A stretch of DNA of 48,445 nucleotides from Peptoniphilaceae bacterium (GTDB lineage Bacteria > Bacillota > Clostridia > Tissierellales > Peptoniphilaceae): positions 1 to 48,445 of the forward strand of contig CABJAE010000015.1 of NCBI GenBank assembly GCA_902363535.1. Direction: 5' to 3'. Positions within the stretch are counted from its first letter, which is position 1. Each line of letters opens with the position of its first letter. A program made the translations under genes and the position numbers. Shown in pieces: positions 34,057 to 43,437 of the stretch. The notes under the pieces are model-generated. The model worked only from the letters and a program-made list of their open reading frames with translations, was not told the origin of the DNA and did no database searches.

Positions 34057-35151
34057 TTATTTTGCTTCAAAGTTTTTGTAATCTTCTGCCGTTGCCGGAA
34101 CCTTGATTTCGCCCTTAACGATTTTTTCTTTAATCGTCTTGATCTTGTCGAGGATTTCCGGTTTAACGTTCTTGTCGCTGGTGGGAGCGATGTCGACGGT
34201 GTCGCCGTCTTTAAGACCGTAGCTCAGATTTTGGCCGCCGGGGAAGTCTTCGCCCTTGGACATGCTTTCGAGCACTTTGTAAACGGCACTGTCGGCACGT
34301 TTCATAGCCGAAGTGAGTACATTGTCGGGAGCGATGTCGTTTTGGTCGCGGTCCACGCCGATGACCCATTTGTCTTGGTCTTTGGCTGCTTCGATGACGC
34401 CGTCGCCTGCGCCGCCGGATGCGTGGAAGATAACGTCGCAACCTTGTTGATACATATTGGTTGCAATGCTCTTGCCCTTGGCTGCGTCGGAGAATTTACC
34501 GACGTATTGGCTAACCACTTCGACCTTTTGGCCTTTTTCTTTGGCCGCTTGATCGACACCGGCCTTGTAGCCGTATTCAAAGACTTGAATAACCGTGGAT
34601 TCTTGACCGCCGACAAAACCGACTTTGTTGGTTTCGGTGGTAAGACCGGCAATGTAGCCGACGAGGAAGGACGGTTCTTCCGCTTTAAATTGAATGCCTG
34701 CCAAGTTGTCCGGTGCGTTTTCGTAGGTGTAGTCTACGATTAAGAATTGTACGTCGGGATTGGCTTCTGCCGCTTCCAGCATGGCGTCGCCTAAGTTGAA
34801 GCCGGCGGCGACGATGACGTCGTTTCCTGCTTCAAGCAAGGTTTCGATATTGGGCGCGTAGTCGTTGGCTTCTTTGGATTCTTGGTAGGATACCTCGAAA
34901 CCGAAGTCGTCGTGGACTTTTTGCAGACCTTCCCATACACCTTGGTTAAAGGATTGGTCGTTGATGCCGCCTTCGTCGGTTACGAAACCGACTTTTAATT
35001 TTTCGCCGTCTTTTTTGTCGCCGGCGTCGGCAGCTGCATTGTTGGCAGCTTTGTTATCGTTAGCTGCTTTGTCGTTGGATGCGCCGCCGCATGCCGTAAG
35101 CACGAAAATGGACAGCATCATCACTGCAAGTAGTAGCGATCTTTTTTTCAT
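34057..35151 (-). CDS. bmpA: BmpA-family nucleoside-binding lipoprotein
   Basis: The protein has 364 residues. A lipoprotein signal (MKKRSLLLAVMMLSIFVLTAC) sets the lipid cysteine at residue 21, followed by a flexible Asn/Ala/Asp linker. The BMP/PnrA receptor fold is recognised by GFVTDEGGINDQSFNQGVWEG, GQESTVIQVFEYGYKAGVD and VIFHASGGAGDGVIEAAK. It binds purine nucleosides outside the cell for NupOPQ. The ATG at 35151 follows AAGGGGG and the signal; an upstream TTG frame would put the signal inside. Its promoter is at 35180-35208. Confidence 0.94.
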   Translation of the reverse strand: MKKRSLLLAVMMLSIFVLTACGGASNDKAANDNKAANNAAADAGDKKDGEKLKVGFVTDEGGINDQSFNQGVWEGLQKVHDDFGFEVSYQESKEANDYAPNIETLLEAGNDVIVAAGFNLGDAMLEAAEANPDVQFLIVDYTYENAPDNLAGIQFKAEEPSFLVGYIAGLTTETNKVGFVGGQESTVIQVFEYGYKAGVDQAAKEKGQKVEVVSQYVGKFSDAAKGKSIATNMYQQGCDVIFHASGGAGDGVIEAAKDQDKWVIGVDRDQNDIAPDNVLTSAMKRADSAVYKVLESMSKGEDFPGGQNLSYGLKDGDTVDIAPTSDKNVKPEILDKIKTIKEKIVKGEIKVPATAEDYKNFEAK

Positions 35152-35179
35152 AATTTCCCCCTTTATTTGATCTGACTTC

Positions 35180-35208
35180 ATTATAATATGCTTCATACAA
35201 AAATTCAA
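35180..35208 (-). promoter_or_regulatory. Promoter of bmpA
   Basis: TTGAAT (35203-35208) and TATAAT (35180-35185) are exactly 17 bases apart on the minus strand, about 30 bases upstream of the start codon. Confidence 0.82.
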
Positions 35209-35228
35209 CGAGAGAAGGTTTTCCGAAA

Positions 35229-35257
35229 AAAAGAGCGCACCGCGAGGTACGCTCATC
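35229..35257 (-). terminator. Terminator of the 35262-36290 gene
   Basis: GAGCGTAC and GTGCGCTC (one wobble) pair around CTCGCG on the minus strand, followed by seven T residues. It precedes the bmpA promoter. Confidence 0.85.
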
Positions 35258-35261
35258 TCTC

Positions 35262-36290
35262 CTATAAATAGAATCCTTTGGGTACGGCGAAGATGTAGGT
35301 GGCCAGCACAAAGACGATTAGGGCCATCCCCAGGCCTTGTCTGAAGTCGAGTGCTTTTAATTTCAAATTGCTCCTGGTCATGAGCTTAAAGAGCAGGTAG
35401 GCGACAAAGGCCGCCACGGGCATGGCGATAAAAATGCCTCCGTTGGTCGGCGCCTTCAAGCGAAGGGCAGGGGCGGCAAAGGCAAAGAGCACCATGGCGC
35501 CGTAAACCACGGGATAAAGTTTCCGTCGATCCAAAAGGAGAATCACAAGGCCCGCGACTACGGAAAGAATCGTGAGGACGGTGGCCACGGTTTTTACCGC
35601 ATGGGCTCTTCCCATAACCCCTTGATCCATGAGTTCCAAGGTGTTGATGTAGACGCCGGACTGTGTTTTTGTCGACGTTTCCGGGTGCAGGCCCTTGTCT
35701 TCGATGCCCAGGGCGTCGGAGAATTTATCCACCTTCCCGTTGGTCAAGAAGACGCCGATGTCGGCCATGGTTCGCCCCGTATAGGACACCACCGTGGCGG
35801 GATCGGTGACCACGGTAAAGGCGTAGTCTTCCACCTCTTCACTTAAGGGGATGCGCATTTCCGATGCGGGTTGGAACGTGAGCTTCTCCTTTCCCAGCAC
35901 GGTATTCATCTGCAGATTGTCGTAGACCGCGCCGTTGATCTTGTCGTATTCGCCTTTGAGCTTCACCTTGCTCTTGGAGCCGTTGGCGCCTTTGGGCAGA
36001 TACACGTTTCGAACAGGCACGCCCAAGAGGCGCACGCTGGTATCTTTTCCCTGATATTGGAATTTCACATCGTAGCGATACAAGATCTTCGGCCCCTTTT
36101 CAATGCGGCGAGTCACTTGCAGATTGTCGATGCGCGTGGGATCGTCGAAGATCAATCCGTCGAAAGCGGCATTTTTTTCCTCTTCCGACGACAAATCCAC
36201 TTTGTCCATCATCAGGGGTGTGAACGTAAGTAGAAAGCACAATAATAAAAAAACAACAAATAGAATTCCATTTTTCAATTGTTTCTGCAT
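35262..36290 (-). CDS. Membrane protein of unknown function (five transmembrane segments)
   Basis: No family was recognised for this protein of about 342 residues. One N-terminal membrane segment (residues about 8-25, NGILFVVFLLLCFLLTF) is followed by a soluble, probably extracytoplasmic domain of some 190 residues. Four clustered C-terminal segments (near residues 233-330) end in FAVPKGFYL. The soluble part has beta-rich stretches (YRYDVKFQYQGKDTSVRLLG, VEDYAFTVVTDPATVVSYTG). It is a single gene with its own terminator, between bmpA and a divergent small membrane protein gene. The ATG at 36290 is preferred by spacing from GGGGG. Confidence 0.75.
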   Translation of the reverse strand: MQKQLKNGILFVVFLLLCFLLTFTPLMMDKVDLSSEEEKNAAFDGLIFDDPTRIDNLQVTRRIEKGPKILYRYDVKFQYQGKDTSVRLLGVPVRNVYLPKGANGSKSKVKLKGEYDKINGAVYDNLQMNTVLGKEKLTFQPASEMRIPLSEEVEDYAFTVVTDPATVVSYTGRTMADIGVFLTNGKVDKFSDALGIEDKGLHPETSTKTQSGVYINTLELMDQGVMGRAHAVKTVATVLTILSVVAGLVILLLDRRKLYPVVYGAMVLFAFAAPALRLKAPTNGGIFIAMPVAAFVAYLLFKLMTRSNLKLKALDFRQGLGMALIVFVLATYIFAVPKGFYL

Positions 36291-36392
36291 GGTCATCCCC
36301 CTTATGCGTACTGATTTTTTCTTATCATACCATATACTTTCGCAATTATCACCGATAAATTGAAAAACCTTTTCACGAAAAGGCAGCTATGC

Positions 36393-36398
36393 TATACT
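36393..36398 (+). promoter_or_regulatory. Extended -10 of the 36415 gene
   Basis: TGCTATACT (-10 at 36393-36398) has TTTTCA 17 bases upstream (36370-36375). The hairpin CCTTTT-CACG-AAAAGG (36368-36383) overlaps the -35 zone. On the other strand TATGAT near 36325 may serve the divergent gene. Confidence 0.55.
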
Positions 36399-36414
36399 AA
36401 AAGCGGAGGTTGAC

Positions 36415-36885
36415 ATGACGATAGAAAAAAGCAAATTCTTAAATATACTGAAAGCGACTGACTACCTGGCCATGCTCACCATGATCGTATTGGCCTTTAT
36501 CCATCCCTTCTTTCCCGTTTACAACGAAGCGGGCAAGCTCATGGAAAACGCGGCACTCCTTCGCATCGCCGTGGTGATCGCGGTGCTGTTTGTCGGCGTG
36601 CCGATTTTCAGTAAGGAAATCACCGCCATTCGTAAAAACAAAAAGCCCTACGACTTAAAAAAGAAAAACAGCACGGTTTTTTTGCCTAAGGTAAATTTCT
36701 TTTTGGCGTCTCTCTTCGCCGTGGCCACCGTCGTCTTCGTACCTATGGCCATCGTGCACTACGCCGACAAGGGCCCGCAGTGGCAAGCATTTTATGCCGT
36801 CTTCTATGTGTTCGTCTACATCGGCATCGGCTCTCGCCTGCAACTGAAACCGGCCCTTATCCCGCAAAAGAAAATAAAATCCTGA
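36415..36885 (+). CDS. Small membrane protein of unknown function
   Basis: The 156-residue protein has four predicted membrane segments (residues about 15-35, 47-66, 92-113 and 124-140) separated by short basic loops such as KEITAIRKNKKPYDLKKK. No family could be named. GGAGG lies five bases before the ATG. It is a single gene between its own promoter and a terminator, divergent from the unknown membrane protein at 35262-36290. The shared 120-base region between the two may matter for control. Confidence 0.72.
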   Translation: MTIEKSKFLNILKATDYLAMLTMIVLAFIHPFFPVYNEAGKLMENAALLRIAVVIAVLFVGVPIFSKEITAIRKNKKPYDLKKKNSTVFLPKVNFFLASLFAVATVVFVPMAIVHYADKGPQWQAFYAVFYVFVYIGIGSRLQLKPALIPQKKIKS

Positions 36886-36895
36886 TCAAAGAAAA

Positions 36896-36940
36896 AAGCT
36901 CGGCCGTCGCCGAGCTTCGTCCCCGAAAGGGGATTTTTTT
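36896..36940. terminator. Bidirectional double-hairpin terminator
   Basis: Two hairpins lie side by side between convergent genes. On the plus strand the second (TCCCC-GAAA-GGGGA) ends in seven T residues. On the minus strand the first (GCTCGGC-GACG-GCCGAGC) ends in six T residues. Each thus serves one direction. Confidence 0.85.
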
Positions 36941-38132
36941 ATTCTTTTTCCGATTTGAAGGGATAGGCTCCGTCCAGAGCTTCTTCGATGGGCGCGTGGG
37001 CTTCCACCAATTTGCGGAAGGTGCCCATGGCGCTCGTGTCGCCGTAGAGAACGGCGCCGGTGACTTTGCCGTCCGTTGCGTAGAGGCGATGGTGAATGTC
37101 GCCGTCGTCGTAGAAATAGACGTCGCCTTCGCCGATTTTACCCGCGGAGAAGATTTGGATCGTGTCTAAATCCAATTTCGTGTGGGCCTTCGGGTTTTCG
37201 TAGGTTCCGTCGCCGCCGGCCATGTTGGCGCCGGCCACTTTGCCCATGGCGCGGGAGGCGGGCCAAATACCCATGACGCGGCCTTCCACTTCCGCCACGT
37301 CCCCTGCAGCCCATACATTGGCCTTGTTGGTCATGAGGTGGCTGTCTACGATGACGCCTTTGTTGACTTCAAGGCCCGTATCCTTAAACAGTTCCGTATT
37401 GGGGCGCACGCCTGCGGAGATCAGCACCATGTCGAAGTCCGCCGCCGTGCCGTCGTCGAATTCGATGCCCCGCACCTCGTCTTCGCCGATAAAGGCCTTG
37501 GTGCTCTTTTCGGTAAAGACCATAAAGCCCAAATCTTTCATTTCTTCGTTGAGCATCATGCCCAGCTCACGGTCCAATTGCTTGGAGAGCAGGTATTCGC
37601 TGCGGTTAATAATGGCGACGACGTGGCCGCTTTTTTTCAGGCTGTTTGCCGCTTCGAGACCGAGAAGGCCGCCGCCGATGACGGCGATGTGTTTCGTCTC
37701 TTTGAAGCCCTTAATATAGTTTTGAATAGTCATGAGATCGTCCCAGTTTCTCAAGGTAAAGATGCCCTTTAATTCATTATTTTTAAAGGGTGGCACGCTG
37801 GAGTGGCTGCCGTTTGCCAAGAGGATTTTTTCCCCTTGAATTTTTTCGCCGCCGGCCAAGGTAACGGTCATGGCATCGAAATCCACGGACACGACTTCGG
37901 CGCCCAGCTTCACGTCCAGGGCGAGTTTTTCTTCCCAGCCTTCTTTATCTAAATAGGGAATCTCGGGTGCGTCGTCCCCTAATAGTGCCGTGAGTTGAAT
38001 CCGAAAATAGGGGCGTACTTTCTCGTTTCCCAAAAGAAGGATGCTTCCTTCCTTGTCGTGTTTTCGAATCTCTTTGGCCGCCGTGACGCCGGCGATGCCT
38101 GCGCCCACGATCAAGTAATTATATGTTTTCAA
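36939..38132 (-). CDS. NAD(P)/FAD-dependent oxidoreductase (rubredoxin-reductase-like)
   Basis: The 397-residue flavoprotein has an N-terminal FAD site (YLIVGAGIAGVTAAKEI, residues 6-22), a central NADH site (HIAVIGGGLLGLEAANSL) and the FAD-closing NVWAAGDVAEVEG. This is the layout of rubredoxin and ferredoxin reductases and of the NirB flavin part. The C-terminal 90 residues form a small extra domain. Its electron acceptor is not encoded nearby. It follows potD by 30 bases with no terminator between them, so it is probably at the end of the pot transcript; why is not known. Confidence 0.87.
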   Translation of the reverse strand: MKTYNYLIVGAGIAGVTAAKEIRKHDKEGSILLLGNEKVRPYFRIQLTALLGDDAPEIPYLDKEGWEEKLALDVKLGAEVVSVDFDAMTVTLAGGEKIQGEKILLANGSHSSVPPFKNNELKGIFTLRNWDDLMTIQNYIKGFKETKHIAVIGGGLLGLEAANSLKKSGHVVAIINRSEYLLSKQLDRELGMMLNEEMKDLGFMVFTEKSTKAFIGEDEVRGIEFDDGTAADFDMVLISAGVRPNTELFKDTGLEVNKGVIVDSHLMTNKANVWAAGDVAEVEGRVMGIWPASRAMGKVAGANMAGGDGTYENPKAHTKLDLDTIQIFSAGKIGEGDVYFYDDGDIHHRLYATDGKVTGAVLYGDTSAMGTFRKLVEAHAPIEEALDGAYPFKSEKE

Positions 38133-38162
38133 TCGATTTGTCCTCCTTTATTCACTGCCGGC

Positions 38163-39200
38163 TTACCTTGCCGTGACTTCCGTCCATATTCTATCATAAA
38201 CTTCTACAAAATCGTGTAGGTCCCGATATACCTCCAAAGGGGGCAGTCTGTCCAAATCCGGATAGGCCACGGGATCTTCCCTGAGTTCCTCGGGCAAGAG
38301 GGCGATGGCTTCGGGAATGGGCGTAGCATAACCCACATTGTGCTCCGCGTTTTTCGCGGCGATGTCCGGGCGGGACATGAAATTGATAAAAGCCATGGCT
38401 CCCTTCGGATTTTTCGATTGCTTCGGAATCGCAAAGGAATCGTACCATATATTTGTACCCTCTTTCGGGATAATGTATTCCAGGGATTTATTTTCTTGGC
38501 GCATCATGGCCGCATCCCCGGAGTACATGACGGATAAAGACGCGTCGCCCTGGCTCATCACATCTCGCCCCTCGTCGGCCAGGTAGGCGTAGACCAGGGG
38601 TTTTTGCGCGATTAAGACTTCCTTCGCCTCTTCCAGCTCCTTCATGGAGCGGCTGTTCATGGAGTAGCCCAAATATTTCAGGGCAATGGCGATGGAATCC
38701 CGCTGGGAGTTGTACATGATGATTTCGTTTTTATACTTTTTGTCCCACAGGGCGCTCCAGGAATCGATGGGCTCTTTCACGTAATCGGTGTTTACCACGA
38801 TGCCCAGTGTTCCCCAGAAATAGGGCACGCTGTATTTGTTCCCGGGATCGTAATCCATGTTTAAAATCCGCTTGTCCAGCTTTTTCATATTGGGGATTTG
38901 ATCGTAGTCCAAGGGCAGGAGCATGTCTTCGCGAATCATGCGCTCGATCATGTATTCCGAGGGCACGATGACGTCGTAGGGATCGTTGGATTTTTTCAGC
39001 TTCACGTACAGGTCTTCGTTGGAGGCGAAGGTGTCGTAGATCACCTTGATCCCCGTTTCTTTTTCGAATTGGCGTATCGTGTCCATGTCCACGTAATCGC
39101 CCCAGTTGTAGACGTGAATGGTTTCTTTCTCGTCCCCTGCTTTGCCGCAGGCCGTAAGAAACAGAATCGAAATTAAAAGAAGAATGGATAATCGCTTCAT
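38163..39200 (-). CDS. potD: Spermidine/putrescine-binding lipoprotein PotD
   Basis: The 345-residue receptor has a lipoprotein signal with the lipid cysteine at residue 18 (SILLLISILFLTAC). The mature fold begins IHVYNWGDYVDMDTIRQFEKETGIKVIYD, typical of polyamine-binding proteins, with PYFWGTLGIVVNTDYV further on. It captures polyamines outside the cell for PotABC. The start at 39200 follows GAGGTG, one base past the potC stop. Confidence 0.94.
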   Translation of the reverse strand: MKRLSILLLISILFLTACGKAGDEKETIHVYNWGDYVDMDTIRQFEKETGIKVIYDTFASNEDLYVKLKKSNDPYDVIVPSEYMIERMIREDMLLPLDYDQIPNMKKLDKRILNMDYDPGNKYSVPYFWGTLGIVVNTDYVKEPIDSWSALWDKKYKNEIIMYNSQRDSIAIALKYLGYSMNSRSMKELEEAKEVLIAQKPLVYAYLADEGRDVMSQGDASLSVMYSGDAAMMRQENKSLEYIIPKEGTNIWYDSFAIPKQSKNPKGAMAFINFMSRPDIAAKNAEHNVGYATPIPEAIALLPEELREDPVAYPDLDRLPPLEVYRDLHDFVEVYDRIWTEVTAR

Positions 39201-39201
39201 A

Positions 39202-39981
39202 TTACACCTCAAAATCCACCAGATCGATGTCCCGCTTGTTCAGAAGGAGCAAGAGGGCCAGCACGGCCACAAAGAGCAGGGTGGACAATGCGTTCATGGA
39301 GGGATTGATCCCGGTTTTCGCCATGGAGTACAAGGTGATGGAAAGATTGCTCACGCCCTGACCCGTGGTAAAAAATGAAATAATGAAATCGTCGATGGAC
39401 AGGGTGAAGGCCATGAGTGCGCCGGTGGCGATGCCCGGTTTGATTTGGGGCACGATGACGTAGCGCAGCACTTCCGACGTCTTGGCGCCCAAGTCGTAGG
39501 CCGCCTCCACGATGTTGTTGTCCAGCTGATCCAATTTCGGCAAAACAGAGAGAATCACATAGGGCAGACAGAAGACGATATGGGACAGGATCATGGTGAG
39601 TAGGCCCTGCTCCATGGCCAAAAAGCCGAAGAGGCTCATAAGGGCCACGGCGGTGACGATGTCGGGGTTTAAGACGGGGAGGTAGTTGATGTTTAAAATC
39701 ACGGCCTGGCTGCGCTTGGAAAAGGCGCGGATGCCGATGGCGGAGAGGGTGCCCACCACGGTGGATATGACCGTGGCCACGATGGCCACCAAGACCGTGG
39801 TGTAAAAGCTTTTTAAGATAATGGGATCGGAAAACAGATCCGTGTACCAGTGAGTGGTAAAGCCCGCCCACACGCCGCGAAGTTTCGTGTCGTTGAAGCT
39901 GAAGACGATGAGCACGGCAATGGGCAGATACAAAAACAAAAGCATGAGGCCCAAATAGGCGTTTCTGATTTTATTTCCCAC
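39202..39981 (-). CDS. potC: Spermidine/putrescine ABC transporter permease PotC
   Basis: The 259-residue membrane protein has six transmembrane segments and the EAA-type cytoplasmic loop NIVEAAYDLGAKTSEVLRYVIVPQI that docks on PotA. GTG at 39981 is taken as the start because AGGAGG lies five bases upstream and it overlaps the potB end by 11 bases; frames beginning further upstream read through potB. Confidence 0.93.
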   Translation of the reverse strand: MGNKIRNAYLGLMLLFLYLPIAVLIVFSFNDTKLRGVWAGFTTHWYTDLFSDPIILKSFYTTVLVAIVATVISTVVGTLSAIGIRAFSKRSQAVILNINYLPVLNPDIVTAVALMSLFGFLAMEQGLLTMILSHIVFCLPYVILSVLPKLDQLDNNIVEAAYDLGAKTSEVLRYVIVPQIKPGIATGALMAFTLSIDDFIISFFTTGQGVSNLSITLYSMAKTGINPSMNALSTLLFVAVLALLLLLNKRDIDLVDFEV

Positions 39982-40804
39982 GGCTGCCTCCTTTCGGCCG
40001 CTTCTCGCCGACGAGGCGGAAGACAAATAACATGACGATCAAAATAACGATAAGCACCACGGCAATGGCGGAGCCGAAGGCCCAATTGCCCGTGAGCCTG
40101 AATTGCTGCTCGATAATATTGCCCACGAGATAATACTTGTTTCCCCCGAGCAGGGAGGAAATGACGAAGGTGGACAGGGCCGGAATAAAGCACATTAAAA
40201 TGCCGCTGTAAATGCCCGGCAAAGACAGGGGCAAGGTGACTTTCAAAAAGGCCGTGGCCGGACTCGCCCCCAAATCCTGCGCCGCTTCCAGATAGGAGCG
40301 GTCCATTTTCTGTAAAATCGTGTAAATGGGAAGCACCATAAAGGGAAGGAAATTATAGATCATCCCCATTAAAATGGCGCCCTGATTGTACATCATGTCG
40401 AAGGGGCCCAGGCCGATGAGGTGAAAGGCTTTGTTTAAGACGCCGTTTCGCCCGAGGAGGGTGATCCACGCGTAGGTTCTCAAGAGAAAATTCATCCACA
40501 TAGGAATGACGAAGAGGAGAATCAACATGGAGCTCGTCTTGGGCTTGGTGCTCGCAATGGCGTAGGCCGCCGGATAGCCCACCAAGAGACAGGCCGCCGT
40601 GGACAAAGTGGCCAAGACCACGGAGCGCCACAAAATCCTCAGGTAAAGGGGCTGAAAGAAACGGGCGAATTGCTCCGTGGAAAAGCGGTAATCCCCCATG
40701 CTCATGTTTCCGGCGCCGTTAAAGCTCATAAATACAACCAAGATCAGGGGCAGAACGATAAATAAAATGGCCCAGAAAATATAGGCCGATGCGTAACGCC
40801 TCAT
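39971..40804 (-). CDS. potB: Spermidine/putrescine ABC transporter permease PotB
   Basis: The 277-residue membrane protein has six transmembrane segments and the docking loop [24 protein letters not shown]. Together with PotC it forms the import channel. Its ATG overlaps the potA stop by four bases (ATGA), indicating coupled translation. Confidence 0.94.
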   Translation of the reverse strand: MRRYASAYIFWAILFIVLPLILVVFMSFNGAGNMSMGDYRFSTEQFARFFQPLYLRILWRSVVLATLSTAACLLVGYPAAYAIASTKPKTSSMLILLFVIPMWMNFLLRTYAWITLLGRNGVLNKAFHLIGLGPFDMMYNQGAILMGMIYNFLPFMVLPIYTILQKMDRSYLEAAQDLGASPATAFLKVTLPLSLPGIYSGILMCFIPALSTFVISSLLGGNKYYLVGNIIEQQFRLTGNWAFGSAIAVVLIVILIVMLFVFRLVGEKRPKGGSRGK

Positions 40805-41835
40805 GCCTCGTCCTCCATAACGTGGAAATTATCCGGCTCCACGTAAATGCCCACCACCGCGCCGGGCTCCCGCGCCACGGTAGACTGTACCTTCCACTTC
40901 TCGCCGTAGACGTCCAGAATCATTTCGTAGTGCACGCCTTTAAACACAATGGATGTAACCGTGCCCTGAAGGAGATCGTCGCGGCCGGCTTTCAGTTCCA
41001 CATCTTCCGGCCGTATGACGATTTGCACCGGCGCATTTTCTTCGAAGCCCTCATCCACGCACTGAAATTCCCTGCCGTAAAAAGAAATCAATTTGTCCTT
41101 TACGAAGCGGCCCCGAATAATATTGCTTTCGCCGATAAAATTGGCCACGAAGGCATTTTCCGGCTCGTTGTAAATGTCCGTGGGCGTGCCGATTTGTTGA
41201 ATGGCGCCGTCTCGCATGACCACCACCGTGTCGCTCATGCTCAGGGCCTCTTCCTGATCGTGGGTAACGTAGATAAAGGTAATGCCTACCTGCTCCTGAA
41301 TCCGCTTCAGCTCAAACTGCATCTGCTTTCTGAGCTTCAAATCCAGGGCGCCCAAAGGTTCGTCTAGGAGAAGAATCTTCGGATCGTTGACCAGGGCGCG
41401 GGCGATGGCGATGCGCTGTTGTTGGCCCCCGGAGAGAGACTGAATGTTTCGCTTGGCTACCTGTGGCAGATTCACCAATTCCAGCATTTCCGTCACGCGG
41501 CTGTCGATGGTGGATTTCGGCAATTTCTTCAGCTTTAAGCCGAAGGCCACATTGTCGTAGACATTTAAATGCGGAAACAGGGCGTATTTTTGAAAAACCG
41601 TGTTCACCGGCCGCTCGTAGTGTTTGATGCGGAGCATGTCTTTGCCATGAAAGAGAAGCTCCCCCTCGTCGGGGGTCTCGAAGCCCGCGATGATCCTCAA
41701 TAGCGTGGTCTTTCCGCAGCCGCTGGGACCGAGAAGGGTCAAAAACTCACCGTCTCTCACGCTTAAATCGATGCCGTCGAGCACCTGCGTATCGTCGAAG
41801 GATTTCTTCATGTTTTTAATTTCAATTAACTGCAT
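40801..41835 (-). CDS. potA: Spermidine/putrescine ABC transporter ATP-binding protein PotA
   Basis: The 344-residue ATPase has Walker [10 protein letters not shown] (residues 36-44), the signature LSGGQQQR, Walker [13 protein letters not shown] and the H-loop [14 protein letters not shown]-terminal TOBE regulatory domain follows (VRPEDVEL). It powers polyamine uptake through PotBC. It starts 13 bases after the regulator gene. Confidence 0.95.
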   Translation of the reverse strand: MQLIEIKNMKKSFDDTQVLDGIDLSVRDGEFLTLLGPSGCGKTTLLRIIAGFETPDEGELLFHGKDMLRIKHYERPVNTVFQKYALFPHLNVYDNVAFGLKLKKLPKSTIDSRVTEMLELVNLPQVAKRNIQSLSGGQQQRIAIARALVNDPKILLLDEPLGALDLKLRKQMQFELKRIQEQVGITFIYVTHDQEEALSMSDTVVVMRDGAIQQIGTPTDIYNEPENAFVANFIGESNIIRGRFVKDKLISFYGREFQCVDEGFEENAPVQIVIRPEDVELKAGRDDLLQGTVTSIVFKGVHYEMILDVYGEKWKVQSTVAREPGAVVGIYVEPDNFHVMEDEA

Positions 41836-41848
41836 CCCCTGTCACCTC

Positions 41849-42388
41849 CTAAAAATTCGGCGGGTTACTCACCCAAAGGACTGTCGCTTCCTCGGATGAA
41901 AGGTTCCTGAAAAAACAGGGCGCATCCCCCGGCGCGTAAATCGTATCTTTTTCTTCCACGGAAAATACGTCGTCACCTCGGCAGAAATCCAATCGCCCGG
42001 AGAGGACGTAGGCGAAAAATTCGCCCTCAAATGGACCGAGAACTTTCGACGAACCCATGGGCGCGATGCGCCACAAAGTGGGTTCCATGGAATTTTTCTG
42101 GGCGTTGGGCACGATGTAATCCACGCCGTAGCCCGCGACCTCGTCATCAAAAGTAAAGGCGTCTTCTTCGGAAAAGACGATTTGCATTTCCTCTTCGTCC
42201 TTAAAAAAAGCCTCCGGCGAGACGCCCAATGCTTCCAATATGTCCATAAATGTCGCCACAGAAGGGCTGGTGAGGTCCCGCTCCACCTGGGAAATAAATC
42301 CCTTGGTGAGCTCGCTTCGTTGGGCCAGCTCCTCTTGGGTAAGTTGCTGCACCTGCCTCAGGCGACGAATTTTTTGTCCGATGCTCAT
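41849..42388 (-). CDS. HTH (XRE) transcriptional regulator with C-terminal cupin domain
   Basis: The 179-residue protein has a Cro/CI-type helix-turn-helix at residues 4-58 (LTQEELAQRSELTKGFISQVE) and a C-terminal cupin fold at about 105-175 (SSKVLGPFEGEFFAYVLSGRLDF). This is the layout of PuuR-like regulators that control polyamine genes. It is the first gene of the potABCD unit and very probably controls it, perhaps by binding a polyamine or related ligand in the cupin. The promoter and repeated sequence at 42395-42461 fit self-regulation. Confidence 0.9.
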   Translation of the reverse strand: MSIGQKIRRLRQVQQLTQEELAQRSELTKGFISQVERDLTSPSVATFMDILEALGVSPEAFFKDEEEMQIVFSEEDAFTFDDEVAGYGVDYIVPNAQKNSMEPTLWRIAPMGSSKVLGPFEGEFFAYVLSGRLDFCRGDDVFSVEEKDTIYAPGDAPCFFRNLSSEEATVLWVSNPPNF

Positions 42389-42389
42389 A

Positions 42390-42461
42390 ATCACCACTAA
42401 ACTTTAATCTTAATTTACTAAACAATAATCGTATTATAAACGCCCTTTTCGCCTCGGTCAA
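42390..42461 (-). promoter_or_regulatory. Promoter and possible operator of the pot operon
   Basis: TTGACC (42456-42461) and TATAAT (42433-42438) are 17 bases apart on the minus strand, a near-perfect promoter. Between the -10 and the start codon, GTTTAGT occurs twice with a 21-base period (two helical turns). The first copy extends into the palindrome TTTAGTAAA. These repeats are a good candidate operator for the HTH/cupin regulator. Confidence 0.72.
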
Positions 42462-42475
42462 TAGATTCGCCCAAT

Positions 42476-42499
42476 AAAAAAGCCCGCAACGCTGCGGGC
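42476..42499 (-). terminator. Terminator of tdk-psuK-psuG
   Basis: GCCCGCA and TGCGGGC pair around GCGT on the minus strand, followed by six T residues. Confidence 0.9.
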
Positions 42500-42507
42500 A
42501 ATTTCTT

Positions 42508-43423
<916 letters not shown>

Positions 43424-43437
<14 letters not shown>

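Noticed and set aside
36368..36383. CCTTTT-CACG-AAAAGG hairpin as a terminator
   Set aside because: It has no T tract in either direction and overlaps a promoter region between divergent genes.
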